Part shown: one piece after another, positions 35,005 to 46,919 of the stretch | How the letters are laid out: the number at the start of each line of letters is the position of its first letter | Position numbering within the stretch: position 1 is the first letter of the stretch | NCBI GenBank assembly: GCA_016715405.1 | Contig: JADKAE010000003.1 | Span: forward strand, 1-64,000 | DNA from: Saprospiraceae bacterium | Lineage (GTDB): Bacteria; Bacteroidota; Bacteroidia; Chitinophagales; Saprospiraceae | Length of the DNA stretch: 64,000 nucleotides | Direction of reading: 5' to 3' | Translations under genes and position numbers: made by a program | Notes under the pieces: model-generated | The model's input: the letters and a program-made list of their open reading frames with translations, nothing else | Told to the model about the DNA's origin: nothing | Databases searched by the model: none

Positions 35005-37989
35005 ATGAGAGTAGCAGGTATTATTGCCCTGTTGTTGCTGGCTTTCGCTTCCGCTCATGCACAGGCTTACCGGGCCATTATCGAAAAAAATGCCCAGAAG
35101 TCTTTCTATGAAATAAGCAAAGAAGTGGAAACCTACTACGCCAACAAAGACAAAGGGCGCGGATCAGGATACAAACAGTTTAAGCGTTGGGAATATTATA
35201 ACGCCAGGCGGCTCGACGAAAACGGCCGGCTGCAAAATGTGCCCAAGCGCTTGCTGGATGAATTTACTAAATATCAGATGGCTTACATTCAGCCCCCTGA
35301 TTTGAATTTCGATTGCGAATGGGAATCGCTGGGCGGACAGGCTTACGACGTGGTCGCCAGCGGCCATAACGGCGGCCTGGGACGCGTAAACTGCATCGTA
35401 TTCGATCCCGCCGACGCCAATATTATATATGCCGGCACACCCGCCGGCGGCCTATGGCGCACTACCAGCGCCGGCGGATGGAATCCCGGAAGTAGTAACA
35501 CTTCGTTCTGGACGCCCCTCTCCGACGGCTTGCCCAACATCGGCGTGTCGGGTATCGCCATTGACCCAAACTCCCCGGCCGGCTCGAGAACCATTTACAT
35601 CCTCACCGGCGACGGCGACGGCACCGACAATCCCTCCCTCGGCGTACTCAAATCGCTCGACGGCGGCGCTACCTGGTACCAAACCGGACTAAGCTGGGGC
35701 ACCCTCGACTTCGAGTATGGCTATAAACTCCTCATGCACCCTACTAACTCCAACATCCTGTTTGCCGCTACCACCGACGGTATTTACCGCACACAAGACG
35801 CCGGCATCACCTGGACGCAAGAACTTGGCGGGCGAATCTACGATATCGAATTCCGCCCAGGAACCCCCGATACGATGTATGCAGTAGGCCCAAATTCTTT
35901 TTTCAGATCGCTCGACGGCGGACTCAACTGGACGCCCAATAACACGCTGGGCTGCGCGCCCACGCCCTCTGGCATACGCATGGCCGTGGCCGTCACCCCA
36001 GCCGATCCCGACTTCGTATACATACTGGCAGGCGGTGTCCCACTTGATATGATGGGCAATCCGATAGCAGGCTCTTTCACCGGCGTCTTCCGTTCTACCG
36101 ATAGCGGCGCCTGCTTCCAGTCGCGCTCCACTACTCCCAATATTTTGGACGCCACCACCACCGGCAACGGTACCCGGCAACAGGCAGGCTACGACCTCTG
36201 TATTGCCGTGTCGCCTACCGACGAAAACGAGGTGCATGTGGGCGGTGTTAACTCCTGGCGATCGCTCGACGGCGGGCAAACCTGGGCCATCACAGCCCAC
36301 TGGGATGAAAGCTCGGCAGCCGCCGGCAACTACAACCACGCCGACGTACATGCTATAGAGTATATCGGCAATACCATTTATTCCGGCAGCGACGGCGGTA
36401 TTTGGATATCTACTAACGAAGCCGACGACTGGCAGAATATCTCCCAGGGCCTGAAAATCAGTCAATACTACCGCATCGGCGTCTTCAGCGATGGCGGGGT
36501 CGATTACGTAGTAGGCGGCACCCAGGACAACGGCCTCAATCAATACAGAGACAGCGGGGCCGGATTCGGCAACCTCGAACACTGGGAAGGCGGCGACGGC
36601 TTTGAATGCTCTATCGACGTAGCTGACGACTTCGTCTTCGGCGCTACCCAAAACGGACGCATCTGGCGGCACAACTATGTCACCAACGCCTTTACCGAAG
36701 TCTCGCCCAACGATACCGGCGCCTGGCTTACACCCCATGCTTTCGATCCGCCCAACGACGCCATATTAGCCGGTTATACCGACGTATTGCGCTCTACCGA
36801 CCACGGCGGCAGCTGGACCGACATCTCCAACGGACAAATCGGCAACGGACTGTGCTCTCAAATCACACTTGCGCCATCCAATAGCAATGTGATCTATGTG
36901 GCCGTCGATAACAGCCCCGGCGCCGCCCTCTTCCGCACTACCGACGGCGGTACCAACTGGAACAATATCACCGGCACTTTGCCCGTGGCCAATAACATCA
37001 TCACTTATATCACAGTAGACCCCAATAACCAGGACAGGGCTTGGGTGACTCTCGGCGGATTTGTACACACCACCAATTCAAATACAGGTTTCCAGGCTGC
37101 CAACAAGGTGTTTTTCACACCCGACGGCGGCGTCACCTGGAACAACATCAGCGGCACCCTGCCAAATATTCCCGCCAACTGTATCGTGTATCAAAACGGC
37201 AGCAACGACGGGTTGTACGTAGGGATGGATGTGGGCGTATACTATCGCGACAACTCAATGACCGACTGGATACTTTTCAGCAATGAATTGCCCAATGTGA
37301 TCGTCAGCGAGCTCGACATCAATTATACCACGGGAAAAATCTATGCAGGTACTTTCGGTCGCAGCGTCTGGTGTTCCGACCTCTTCAGTGCCTGCAACCG
37401 GGAATGCCTGAATTGTCCCACTTTTGCCGGCATACAATCGCCCTCGAATACCTACTCCTCCGAAAACTGCATCTATTCGTCAGTCGAAGTCTTTGACGAC
37501 GCAGCGATAACCTACGAAGCCCAGGAATTCATCCTCCTGCAGGACCGCTTCCACAGCGACGGCGACGACAGGTCGGTATTCCACGGCGTCATCACGCCTT
37601 GCGTAGAGAGCCTCACCGCTCCGCCGACATACCTTGTCAACCGGCGCGGACTACCCGGCTTTTATATCGGCACACTGCCCGGCGCAGCCACGGCGGGTTT
37701 CAAATGGAACCCATTCAGCGAGCCAAAACCGGGCAAAGGACTGGAAGTCTTCCCCAATCCGACAAACGGTTCGCTCCGGCTCAATTTTGAACTGGCAGCC
37801 GATGACCAGGTCTTTATTGCCCTGTACGATATGACAGGCCGGAAAGTGACCGATATGGAAAACGGCTCGCTACTTGAAAAAGGCAAACACCAACGCACTT
37901 ACGACTTGCGTCAACTCAGCAGCGGCACGTATATCCTCGAGGTGATCTGCAACGGCGAACGCCGCTATGAGGCGGTGGTGAAGTACTAG
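35005..37989 (+). CDS. T9SS-sorted BNR/sortilin-like beta-propeller protein
   Basis: A 994-residue secreted protein. The signal peptide is MRVAGIIALLLLAFASAHAQ. The body holds many BNR/YVTN-like repeats with SLDGGATW, TQDAGITW, SLDGGQTW and TTDGGTNW Asp-box signatures, as in sortilin/VPS10- and sialidase-type propellers. The last ~75 residues (VFPNPTNGSLRLNFEL...GKVTDM...YILEVICNGERRYEAVVKY) are a type A T9SS sorting domain, so it is exported by the type IX system and probably attached or released at the surface. Its binding partner or enzymatic activity is unknown. It lies 42 bases after the tail-fibre-like gene. Confidence 0.88.
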   Translation: MRVAGIIALLLLAFASAHAQAYRAIIEKNAQKSFYEISKEVETYYANKDKGRGSGYKQFKRWEYYNARRLDENGRLQNVPKRLLDEFTKYQMAYIQPPDLNFDCEWESLGGQAYDVVASGHNGGLGRVNCIVFDPADANIIYAGTPAGGLWRTTSAGGWNPGSSNTSFWTPLSDGLPNIGVSGIAIDPNSPAGSRTIYILTGDGDGTDNPSLGVLKSLDGGATWYQTGLSWGTLDFEYGYKLLMHPTNSNILFAATTDGIYRTQDAGITWTQELGGRIYDIEFRPGTPDTMYAVGPNSFFRSLDGGLNWTPNNTLGCAPTPSGIRMAVAVTPADPDFVYILAGGVPLDMMGNPIAGSFTGVFRSTDSGACFQSRSTTPNILDATTTGNGTRQQAGYDLCIAVSPTDENEVHVGGVNSWRSLDGGQTWAITAHWDESSAAAGNYNHADVHAIEYIGNTIYSGSDGGIWISTNEADDWQNISQGLKISQYYRIGVFSDGGVDYVVGGTQDNGLNQYRDSGAGFGNLEHWEGGDGFECSIDVADDFVFGATQNGRIWRHNYVTNAFTEVSPNDTGAWLTPHAFDPPNDAILAGYTDVLRSTDHGGSWTDISNGQIGNGLCSQITLAPSNSNVIYVAVDNSPGAALFRTTDGGTNWNNITGTLPVANNIITYITVDPNNQDRAWVTLGGFVHTTNSNTGFQAANKVFFTPDGGVTWNNISGTLPNIPANCIVYQNGSNDGLYVGMDVGVYYRDNSMTDWILFSNELPNVIVSELDINYTTGKIYAGTFGRSVWCSDLFSACNRECLNCPTFAGIQSPSNTYSSENCIYSSVEVFDDAAITYEAQEFILLQDRFHSDGDDRSVFHGVITPCVESLTAPPTYLVNRRGLPGFYIGTLPGAATAGFKWNPFSEPKPGKGLEVFPNPTNGSLRLNFELAADDQVFIALYDMTGRKVTDMENGSLLEKGKHQRTYDLRQLSSGTYILEVICNGERRYEAVVKY

Positions 37990-38002
37990 GAAATGACAGA
38001 GA

Positions 38003-38085
38003 TTTGAGGGAGGGAGTGTGAGAGGGAGAGAGGGAGGGAGCTTAGGTTCTCACACTCTCACACTCCCACTCTCCCACACTCAAAC
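38003..38085. repeat. GGGAGTGTGAG / CTCACACTCCC inverted array
   Basis: G-rich units (38003-38041) follow the propeller gene and C-rich units (38049-38085) precede the next gene. Same family as at 10331-10405 and near 709-750. Confidence 0.85.
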
Positions 38086-38104
38086 CGTGCAAACTTGGCA
38101 ATAC

Positions 38105-38587
38105 ATGAGAATATTATTGATTTTCGCAGTAACCCTACTAGGCATCCACAGCTGCACGGCCCAGGTCAACAACACCGAGCAGCCCAAAAATCCCTGCGAC
38201 CCTCCCCCACCCTGCCTGCCGGCAAAAGAACAGCCCTTTTCGTTTGTTTTTGAATGGAAAGCCTCCAAACGCAGCCCGGAACTCCCGCAGGTAATCAGCT
38301 CGCCGACAAAAAAAAGCGAGGACGGGCCGGTGGTGACGCTCCCGATGCCGCAAGCCGCCGATACCTACCGGGTTTTATTCAACGACCCACCGGCGCTGAG
38401 TTGGCAGGATAAAAACCGCTTTACCGCCTACCTGCAAACCGGCAAGCGAATTGATACGCTTCATTTTACGGTAAAAGAAATCATCAGGGATTGCTGCCCG
38501 CAGTTGGTCGTCCTGAAGATCGATCAGAATGGCAAGTGCATTTGCGAGGACTGCCCGGCGAAGCAGCCGGTGAAGTGGCGGAGGTAG
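38105..38587 (+). CDS. Small secreted or lipoprotein of unknown function
   Basis: The ~160-residue protein begins MRILLIFAVTLLGIHSC, a lipoprotein-like or secretory signal. Cys-containing segments follow (NPCDPPPPCLPAKEQP, RDCCPQL, NGKCICEDCP), the last resembling a small Cys cluster. I do not recognise the family. The start at 38105 is chosen because it opens the signal; upstream codons are repeat-derived. It stands between the T9SS propeller gene and the SprB adhesin gene, so a secretion link is possible but only contextual. Confidence 0.65.
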   Translation: MRILLIFAVTLLGIHSCTAQVNNTEQPKNPCDPPPPCLPAKEQPFSFVFEWKASKRSPELPQVISSPTKKSEDGPVVTLPMPQAADTYRVLFNDPPALSWQDKNRFTAYLQTGKRIDTLHFTVKEIIRDCCPQLVVLKIDQNGKCICEDCPAKQPVKWRR

Positions 38588-38591
38588 GGGA

Positions 38592-38652
38592 CTTTGCGAC
38601 TATACGACTGTACGACTGTACGACTGTGCGACTGTACGACTGTACGAGGGAG
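38592..38652 (+). repeat. CGACTGTA octamer array
   Basis: About seven 8-base units follow the gene stop within a few bases. Only the G/T-type arm is present. From 38653 to 38830 no gene or clear signal is seen. Confidence 0.85.
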
Positions 38653-38830
38653 CGACTAGAAATATATCCGCAAGCCGTCACCACCCGAGTTATTCCGTGG
38701 CCGTCACCCCCGAGTCATTCCATGTCAATATAAATGCAAATACAAAATCATAAACGACCCTGCTTTGGACGTTTTAGGAATAATGCGTTATTTTACCCAA
38801 TAACCATTCATCCCTAAAAAGCATGGTCTG

Positions 38831-41800
38831 ATGAGCTGTCGAGAAAAGACACACCTGTTATTAGTTATTGTCTTATTGTATTTAGCCGTAGTGAACCGGG
38901 GAGTTACCCAAAGCATACCGCTGTTGAGCAATCCCTCTGCGTGCCAGCTCAATCTGCCTATTGTAGATAACAACTGCCCGGAAAATGCCGTTTATTACCA
39001 ACCCAACGAATTTCATATACAGGTAAATAACGCGCCTCCCGGTGCGATGGGTTTGCAGGTTTACCTCAAAGAGGTGCACCTGACCATCCGCCACACTTGG
39101 GCCGGCGACCTCGATGTGTTACTGATTGCACCCAACGGCCGCGCCGCTTATCTCACTTCCGATAACGGCGGCGGCGACGATAACTACGGCAATCCCTTTG
39201 ACCCCACCTGCGAAGAACACGTCACTTTTGCCGTGGGCGCCTGTACCTCGATTACGCAGGGAATGCCGCCGTTTACTAATACCATTTATAGACCCGAAGA
39301 CGAATTTTATGTATTTAATGACAGTCTCACCGCGGCCAACGGCATTTGAAATTATTCATCTGCGATGACGTAGCCGCCGATACCGGGGCGCTGGATTATA
39401 TCAACCTCGTATTTGCCCCTCTCGAATGCCTGCCGCTCACTGCCGTACAAGTGCTGGCAGTTGATACCACGACCGTCACGGTGGGTTGGACTCCTGATAA
39501 TTTCTGCGGAACAACCGTTATTGAATACGGACCTCCGGGATTTACACCGGGCGCCGGTTTTTCTCCCGGCCTGGGCGGCACGGTCGCTTTTGGTCTTTGC
39601 CCGCCTGTCGACCTCACCGGTTTGGCGCCCGACAGCAACTTCGACATCTATGTGCGCCGGTTCTGCAGCGGCTTTTTTTCTATCAATTCCTGTGTAGTTT
39701 CCACCCATACCGGCTGCGACCCTCCGCCCATTACTATCGTAGAAAATTTTAATACACAAAATAATTGCGCCGCAGCCTGCCCTACCAACTGCGAATTAAC
39801 CGGCCTTTGGCGCAACGGCCCCGGCGACGAACACGACTGGATAGCCTATAGCGGTGGTACGCCTACGCTCGGCACAGGCCCGACGGACGACGCGCCCGGC
39901 GGTGGCAAATTTGTTTATATAGAAACCACCGGCAATTCGTGCGCTTTTGGCAGCAAGGCCATGTTGTATTCCAGTTGCATTCAACTCAATAAAATGGGTG
40001 CGGATACCTGCCACCTGTCTTTCAACTACCATATGTACGGCACCAATATCGGCACCTTGCGGCTGGAAGTTTCCACAAACGGTGGATTTAGCTGGAGCAC
40101 CCTCTGGCAAAAGAGCGGCAATATGGGCAACCAATGGAATAAAACGTACCTGAGTCTCGACAATTATCCCAACGGTACGGTGATGCAGTTCCGCTTTGTG
40201 GGGATAAAAGGAAACGGCTCGAGAGGCGATATAGCGCTAGACAATATCGTCTTTTATGGCTCGACAAACCTGGGTTTCCCCGATACGCAATATTACGTCG
40301 ACGCCGACGCCGACGGCTACGGACGCCCCGGCAATTACGTGTTGAGTTGCAGCAATAATGCCCCGGCAGGATATGCCGACAATGCGCTCGACTGCAACGA
40401 CAACAACCCGCTGATCAACCCGGGCAGACCGGAAATTCCCTGTGATAATATCGACAATAATTGCAACGGCCCCGCCGACGACCCCATTTTGCCCACTCCC
40501 CTGGCGACAAATGATACGATTTGCTCGGGGCAACAGGCAGTAGTTTGCGCTGTGCCGCCTCTGGGACAAAGCATCTTGTGGTACGGCTCCCCTACCGGCA
40601 GTGACCTGCTCCATTTTGGCAATTGCTTTATGCCCATATTGCCGGCCAATAACACTTCTAATCCCGTTGAATATAGGTATTATGCAAGCGCGACCAATTT
40701 CAGTTGTTTTTCGGGCGTACGCGCCGAAGTCGTAGTCGTCGTAAATCCCAACCCCGACCTCAGCGCAGCTCCCGTGCCGCCTATCTGTCCCGGTGAGTCG
40801 TACAATCTCGCCTCTACTCCTGTTTTCGATGCCAACCTGACGGGCGGCCTGCTCACTTTTCATAGCGCCACGCCGGCCCAGGCAGGCAATCAATTAGCCT
40901 CGACTATTGTGTCGCCTGTGATATCCACCACGTATTATTACCTCATGACTACCCCAGCCGGCTGTACCGATCAGGGGGCTTTATTGCTGGGCGTGAACGA
41001 ACAACCCGGCATCTTACTATCGCCGGCAGATTCGTTTTCGCTATGCAAAGACGCGTCTACTACCATCTCCGCTAACGGCACCGGAGGCGCCGGCGCTTAC
41101 GAATATGCCTGGAGCAACGGCGAAAACTCGTCGGCTATCGAGGTTTCGGGGGGGCAGCAATCCGGTTTGAGACAGGTGTTCGGCGTAACCGTCACCGATG
41201 GATTGGGCTGCATTCGCATAGACAGCATCATCGTCACAACGACCAACAGTATTGATTCCATTTCGCGCCAGGTAGTGAATGTCACTTCTTGCTCAGGCGC
41301 CAACGGCAGCATAACGCTAAACCCGCTCAACGGGTTAGCGCCGTTCAGCTACAGTTGGTCGGGCAGCAACGGCGTAAACGGCACGGTGTCGGGTATACCG
41401 GGTGGTTATACTATTGCCAATTTGCCGCAAGGCGAATACCGCATTACGGTGACCGACAATTCGAGCGCCATGTGCCAGCTGGTGTTGCGCTCCGTGCTCG
41501 TGCAAGGGCCTGCCGCGGTGGTAGAAGACATAGACATTTTCCATGTAACATGCCCCGGCGGAAACGACGGACTGATCTGCCTGACCGTCGACGGCAACAA
41601 TCCGTCGATTTTGTGGAGCAACAATATGACCGGTGCTTGTATTGAAAACCTGAGCGGCGGCGCCTATTCTGTGACCATTACCGAGGGAGATTGCGTAACC
41701 GTATTAAACGACTTGATTGTAGAAGAACCCGAACCCATCATTATCAAAGCCGTCCTCACCCCACCTTCCTGTCACTCATCTGCCGACGGCAGCATTGATG

Positions 41801-44800
41801 TCGATGTATTTAACGGCACCCCCGGTTATTTTTATTTGTGGAACAACAACAAAACTACGGAAGATATTCACAACCTCACGGCAGGTACTTACACGATTAC
41901 CGTCACAGATTTAAGGGGCTGCACGGCCACCGCCAGTTTCACATTAGAAGCCCCCGATATACTCGACGCAGGTATCGTCAACCAGGCTACGGTCAGTTGT
42001 AATGGGTTATCAGACGGCTTCCTGCTCGTCGGCGGACAGGGAGGTACGCCGCCCTATCAGTATGTGTGGAATACGGGCCAAACCGGTCCTTTGAGGCTTG
42101 GGCTTCCGGCTGGAAATTATACAGTTACAGTGACCGACTTTAAGGGCTGTACCCGAAGCCGCTCTTTCCCTGTTACCCAGCCCCCGCTGCTCACGCTTGC
42201 TATTGTCGATATCAACCATCCTACCTGCCTGGGCAATAACAACGGATCGATTACCGTCACGGGGCAAGGCGGCACGCCGCCGTATCAGTACGTCTGGAAT
42301 GTCAACCAAACGGGTAACCAGGCAGGCAACCTGGCGGTTGGCAGCTACAGTGTTTTTACCCGTGATGCCAATGGTTGTACAAGCGACACAACCGATATTA
42401 CCCTAACGCCAACCTCTACGCTTAATTTGGGCATTATGATTACACCGCCCCCCTGCGTAGGCCCCGCCACCGGCGCCATCAAATTAACGCCGACGGGGTC
42501 TCCGCCTTATGCCTATCAATGGGCCAGAGGCGATATGAGCGCTATGATTACCCAGGTTGACGTAGGCATTTATCCCGTAACCATCACCGACGGACAGGGC
42601 TGTATTTACGATACGACAATTACGGTCGTTGCCCCACAAGTATTTGACATAGAGCTGGCATCGCAACAACCCACCTGCGCCGGTGTTGCTGACGGACTAA
42701 TTGACGTGCTGGTGCTGGCATCAGGAACTCCACCTGTCTTTTTTAATTGGAACGACGGCACACAACAGGCTGATCGCAATAATTTAGGCCCCGGCAATTA
42801 TCAACTTACCGTAACCGATATCGGCGGCTGTCGCTTTGTGACGGAAACGATAACTATGAATTCCCCTTCGCCGCTTGTATTAAAAATTGAAGCGCTCGGT
42901 GAAATCACCTGCTTTGGCGATTCATCTGCGTTTGTAGAAATCAATATCGTAGGGGGAACTCCGCCCTATAGCTACCAATGGGTCAACCTGGGACTGGACA
43001 CCGAAGACGTCTATAATTTGCCGGCAGGCGAATACCGCCTGATTGTGCTCGACCTCAACAATTGCCCCATAGATACCTCCTTTATCTTCGAATCGCCTTT
43101 ACCCTTAGAAGCAACTGTCGAGTTGGACGCAGGCCTGCTCTGCGACCCAGAGTCGGCCGATACATTGAGCGCCGTCATCAACGGCGGCACGATGCCGTAT
43201 CACTATTCATGGAGCAACGGAGCCACCAGCGCCATCCTATATGACGCCGCCCCAGGCGATTATATACTCACCATTACCGACGACAACGGGTGCAATGCCG
43301 TGACGCCCACCTACAAACTGCGCGAACGGCCGCCTGCACTGGTGCTCGATAGTTTTGTCGTGACGGGTATCAGTTGTTTCGGCGCCGCCGATGCAGCGAT
43401 GCAAGCCGCTATCACAGGGGGGTCGGGGCTATATTTATACCATTTTACTCCCTCCTATCTCACACAGACAGGCGATACGGTCGTCAACGTGGGGCCCTTG
43501 TTGATGTCTCCGCAGTACAGCGTAACCATTACCGATTTAACCACAGGCTGCCAGGTTACCGCCCCGCCTCAATCCCTTACAGAGCCGCTGCCGCTGCTCA
43601 TCTCGCGCGATGGCGTAGACGAAGTAAATTGCTTTGGCGGCTTTGACGGCGGTATTTATATTTCGATTTTCGGGGGTACTTCGCCCTACCAATATAACTG
43701 GTTTGATAGTTCGGGCAATATCGTTTCCAGCAACCAGGATTTGACAAACGTGCCCGCTGATACCTATACGGTTTTTGTAACCGACACGAACGGCTGTATG
43801 GCTTCCCTTACCGATACCAATGTGGTTGAGGTGAATACGCCTATCCAATTAACCGATTCGCTGACTTTCTCCACGCCGGTCGTGTGCAAAGGCGACGCTA
43901 CCGGCGCCTTGGCCATAACCGTCATGGGCGGCGCCCCTCCTTATTCCTATGTGTGGAGCAATGGCAGCCATAACGAAGACCTCTCCGGTATTCCAGCGGG
44001 CTTGTATGCGCTTACCGTGACCGATGCCGATACCTGCCGGGCTATTTTTCCGCTTCTTGTGGTAGAGGAACCCGATAGCGCGTTAATAACTGAAATTGAC
44101 ATTACGCCTCCCGATTGCTTCAATGATTCCAATGGCGCTATTGTGAGTATGGTAAGCGGGGGCATTCCGCCCTATACATATACCTGGGCCCGGGCGGGTA
44201 ATATTTTAGAAAATGAAACAGGCCCTGAATTGACCCAACTTAACGAGGGGCCTTACACCCTCACTGTGCGAGACTCCAACGACTGCGTAAAGGTGTATGA
44301 TATTTTCCTCGATGCCCCCGATCTGCTTGTGGCCGCCATAGAAACCGGCATAGATCCTTCCGATGGCAGTCTGATAGCCACCGTAGTTATTGAAGGCGGT
44401 ACGCCCGATTTTGAGATATTGTGGAATACCGGCGCTATCAATGATACGATACATCCACTCATTTCGGGTACTTACAGCGTTACCGTAACCGACGCAAACG
44501 GGTGTAGTGCCGGCGCCAGTACGCTTGTAGTGGGAACCGGTGCGCCAGCAGCAAATCACCTTGTCAGCTTGTACCCCAACCCGGCACAAAGCCAGGCCAC
44601 CTTGTCGTGGAGATTTGCGCAGCCAATGGCGGTCCGCCTCTCTATTTTTGATGCAAGCGGCAAAAGTGTGTTTACCACGCCTTTGGGTACGACAATGGAA
44701 GGCAGTTACCTCCTGCCGCTCAGCGAACTAAGCGGAGGAGTATTTATTATAAAATTGGAAGCGCCCGAGTTTGAATTTTCCTACATCAACCGGCTCGTGC

Positions 44801-44811
44801 TCATTCGATAA
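38831..44811 (+). CDS. Giant SprB-repeat adhesin with T9SS sorting domain (one frameshift)
   Basis: The joined protein is about 1990 residues. The signal peptide is followed by a proprotein-convertase-like P domain (residues ~35-185, LTIRHTWAGDLDVLLIAPNG, broken at about 39349 where one G restores NGIWKLFICDD). A fibronectin-III-like segment (~195-285), a MAM-like domain (~300-475, KAMLYSSCIQLNKM...LDNIVFYG) and a MopE-like DADGYG...DCNDNNPLINPG...DNIDNNCNG unit come next. About 14 SprB-type repeats of ~75 residues then follow, with cores such as GGTPPYQYVW and YTVTVTD. A T9SS sorting domain (LYPNPAQSQATLSW...) closes it. SprB is the mobile gliding adhesin of Flavobacterium, so a motility or attachment role is likely. 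Confidence 0.88.
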
Positions 44812-46783
44812 TCTTGAACGTCGTTCGGCGGTTGGCCTGGTGCTCGTCTTCCGTACATCTCGTGCAGAGGCAGTCCACTTCGGGGGAAGTCTCGCCGTAG
44901 CCTTTGGCCGCCAGCCTTGTCGGGTCGATGCCCTTCGAGATCAGGTAGTCGACGGCCGATTGGGCGCGTTTCTGTGAGAGATCTTCATTGTAGCGATCGT
45001 TGCCGCGGCAGTCGGTATGCGACGACAATTGGATGCGAATAGCCGGGTTGAGTTGTAAATTCTCTGCCAACTCATTAAGCGTAGGTTCGGCGTCTTTGCG
45101 AATATCCCACTTGTCGAAATCGTAATAAATATTTTCCAGCCTGATTTCTTTATCCAGATAGATCCTGTCGAGTACGATTTCCAGTTCGTAGCGCATCACG
45201 GGGTTTTCGGGGTCTTTTCCCAGTCCGCGGGTAGAAAATGCCGCTTTATTGCTGAGATAGCCCGCTCTGGCGGCCACAAAGCCGTAGTCGGCCTCTTCTG
45301 CCAGTTCGAGGGTAAAATAACCTTCCTCGTTTACCTTGACAGATTTTAATTCTTTACCCAAGCGTATCTCTACGGTGGATTCCGGCAGCGGCTTGCGGCC
45401 CAATACTCGGCTATTGGGGTCGCCGGCTACTTCGTGGATTTTTTCGAGTACATAGCCGTCGAGGATCATTTTGTAGGCGATATCTTTTTTCACCGGTGGT
45501 TCGATAGCCGGCGGCGGTATGCGTTTCTCAAAGCGGTAGATATCGTCATTGCCGGCGCCGTTTTCGCGGGTGGACGTCAAATAGCCCTGTTGAAGCACAC
45601 CTTTTTTTCGCGGCGACTGATAATCCACTACAAAACCGAAATCGTCGCCACCGGAGTTGATAGGCGGCTTGAGGTTAAAGACCGGCGCCCAGGCGCCATT
45701 GCTGAGTTTGTAGGTTTTAAAAATATCGAGCCCACCCATTCCGGAGTGATGATCCGACGAAAAATAAAGCGTATCGCTGTCAATCACAGGAAAGCGCTCA
45801 TTACCGGGCGTATTGATATTCCGGTTGAGCAACTGGGGAGCGCCCCACTCGCCGCCGGTTTGGCGTTCGGACATATAGATATCGAATCCGCCCCAGCCGT
45901 CGGGGTGGTTGCAGGAGAAGTAGAGCTTTTTGCCATCTTTTGACAGACTGGGGTGCCCGTAATTGAAATTTTCTTCTACAAAAGGCAGGGGTTTTGCCGG
46001 CGACCAACCGCTGCCCATCCATTCGCTTACCATCAGTTTGCAATAGGCATCCTGGCGTTTGTCGCCGTTGAAACAACGGGTAAAATACGCCTCTGCAAAA
46101 TTATTGGCGAAAGCCACCGTACCCTCGTTATTAGCGGTATTGAGCGATTTGTCGAAGGGAAAAACGTCGTTGCTGGTCAAATTGACGAGGTACAGGTCGG
46201 AAAAGTCGTTGCCGGTCCAGTTGTAGGTATCTTCGCCGGTGCTGCCCTGTCTGTCGGAAGTTATCACGAGCTGGTTGTCGCGGTATAGCGCAGGCGAATA
46301 ATCGGCTTTTCCCGAATTAAAGGCAGCTAATTCCACTACATAATCGGGTTGTTTGATCTTTTTCCAGCCTGCGGCAATTTCGCAGGCGCTGATCTCCCTT
46401 CTGTATTCGTAGGGGCTGCCGATTTCGATCCCCAACTCCTTGAAAGCCAACATGGCTTCCTCGTAGCGCTCGGCGCGTTTGAGTGCAAAAGCGTATTCTT
46501 TGAGGGCATCTACGCCGTATTGGTTGTCGTAGGCCGTGCGGTACCACTGAATAGCCTGGGGGCTTTTGTTGATGGCCTTGTAGCTTTCACCCAGCAAATA
46601 GGCCAGTTTTCCTTTTTCCAGGCGGGTATCCGCTTTGTTGAATTCTTTTTCCAACATAGAAGCAGCCACAAAAAATTGCTTTCGCTCGTAAGCGGTGCGG
46701 CCGTCTTTTATTTTTTGGGTGTATTGGCATGCCGCCATTGTAAGAATTAAAAAAATGCCGGCGGGTATAAAGCGGATTCTCAT
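44801..46783 (-). CDS. PorE-like lipoprotein (TPR, WD40-like propeller, CRD, OmpA)
   Basis: A 660-residue outer-membrane lipoprotein (Cys about 19 after ILTMAAC). Domain order is TPR helices (~25-150), WD40/PD40-like beta-propeller (~160-430, e.g. GHPSLSKDGKKLYFSCNHPDGWGGFDIYMSE), a carboxypeptidase-regulatory-like fold (~445-540) and an OmpA peptidoglycan-binding domain (~545-660, IYYDFDKWDIRKDAEPTLNELA, HTDCRGNDRYNEDLSQKRA). This is the architecture of PorE, which anchors the T9SS to peptidoglycan. It sits convergent to the SprB adhesin gene with an 11-base overlap. Assignment to true PorE over a paralogue is tentative. Confidence 0.8.
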   Translation of the reverse strand: MRIRFIPAGIFLILTMAACQYTQKIKDGRTAYERKQFFVAASMLEKEFNKADTRLEKGKLAYLLGESYKAINKSPQAIQWYRTAYDNQYGVDALKEYAFALKRAERYEEAMLAFKELGIEIGSPYEYRREISACEIAAGWKKIKQPDYVVELAAFNSGKADYSPALYRDNQLVITSDRQGSTGEDTYNWTGNDFSDLYLVNLTSNDVFPFDKSLNTANNEGTVAFANNFAEAYFTRCFNGDKRQDAYCKLMVSEWMGSGWSPAKPLPFVEENFNYGHPSLSKDGKKLYFSCNHPDGWGGFDIYMSERQTGGEWGAPQLLNRNINTPGNERFPVIDSDTLYFSSDHHSGMGGLDIFKTYKLSNGAWAPVFNLKPPINSGGDDFGFVVDYQSPRKKGVLQQGYLTSTRENGAGNDDIYRFEKRIPPPAIEPPVKKDIAYKMILDGYVLEKIHEVAGDPNSRVLGRKPLPESTVEIRLGKELKSVKVNEEGYFTLELAEEADYGFVAARAGYLSNKAAFSTRGLGKDPENPVMRYELEIVLDRIYLDKEIRLENIYYDFDKWDIRKDAEPTLNELAENLQLNPAIRIQLSSHTDCRGNDRYNEDLSQKRAQSAVDYLISKGIDPTRLAAKGYGETSPEVDCLCTRCTEDEHQANRRTTFKIIE

Positions 46784-46834
46784 GCAGTCTTTTTTTAAAA
46801 ACGCCTGTGGGCTTACTTTGTTGTTAGAAATGAC

Positions 46835-46869
46835 TACGCCCCTTTCCCGGCAAGCGGAAAAGGGGCGTA
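46835..46869. terminator. Hairpin between secDF and the PorE-like gene
   Basis: A ~13-base stem TACGCCCCTTTCC/GGAAAAGGGGCGTA with one bulge, downstream of secDF on the minus strand. A second hairpin ACACGAGGTT/AACCTCGTGT (46892-46913) lies a few bases from the secDF stop. Confidence 0.65.
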
Positions 46870-46919
46870 TTATTTATATCACACTTATATCACACGAGGT
46901 TGAAACCTCGTGTTGAATG

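Noticed and set aside
35689..36738. 349-codon open frame opposite the BNR protein
   Set aside because: Shadow of repeated Asp-box codons in a real T9SS protein.
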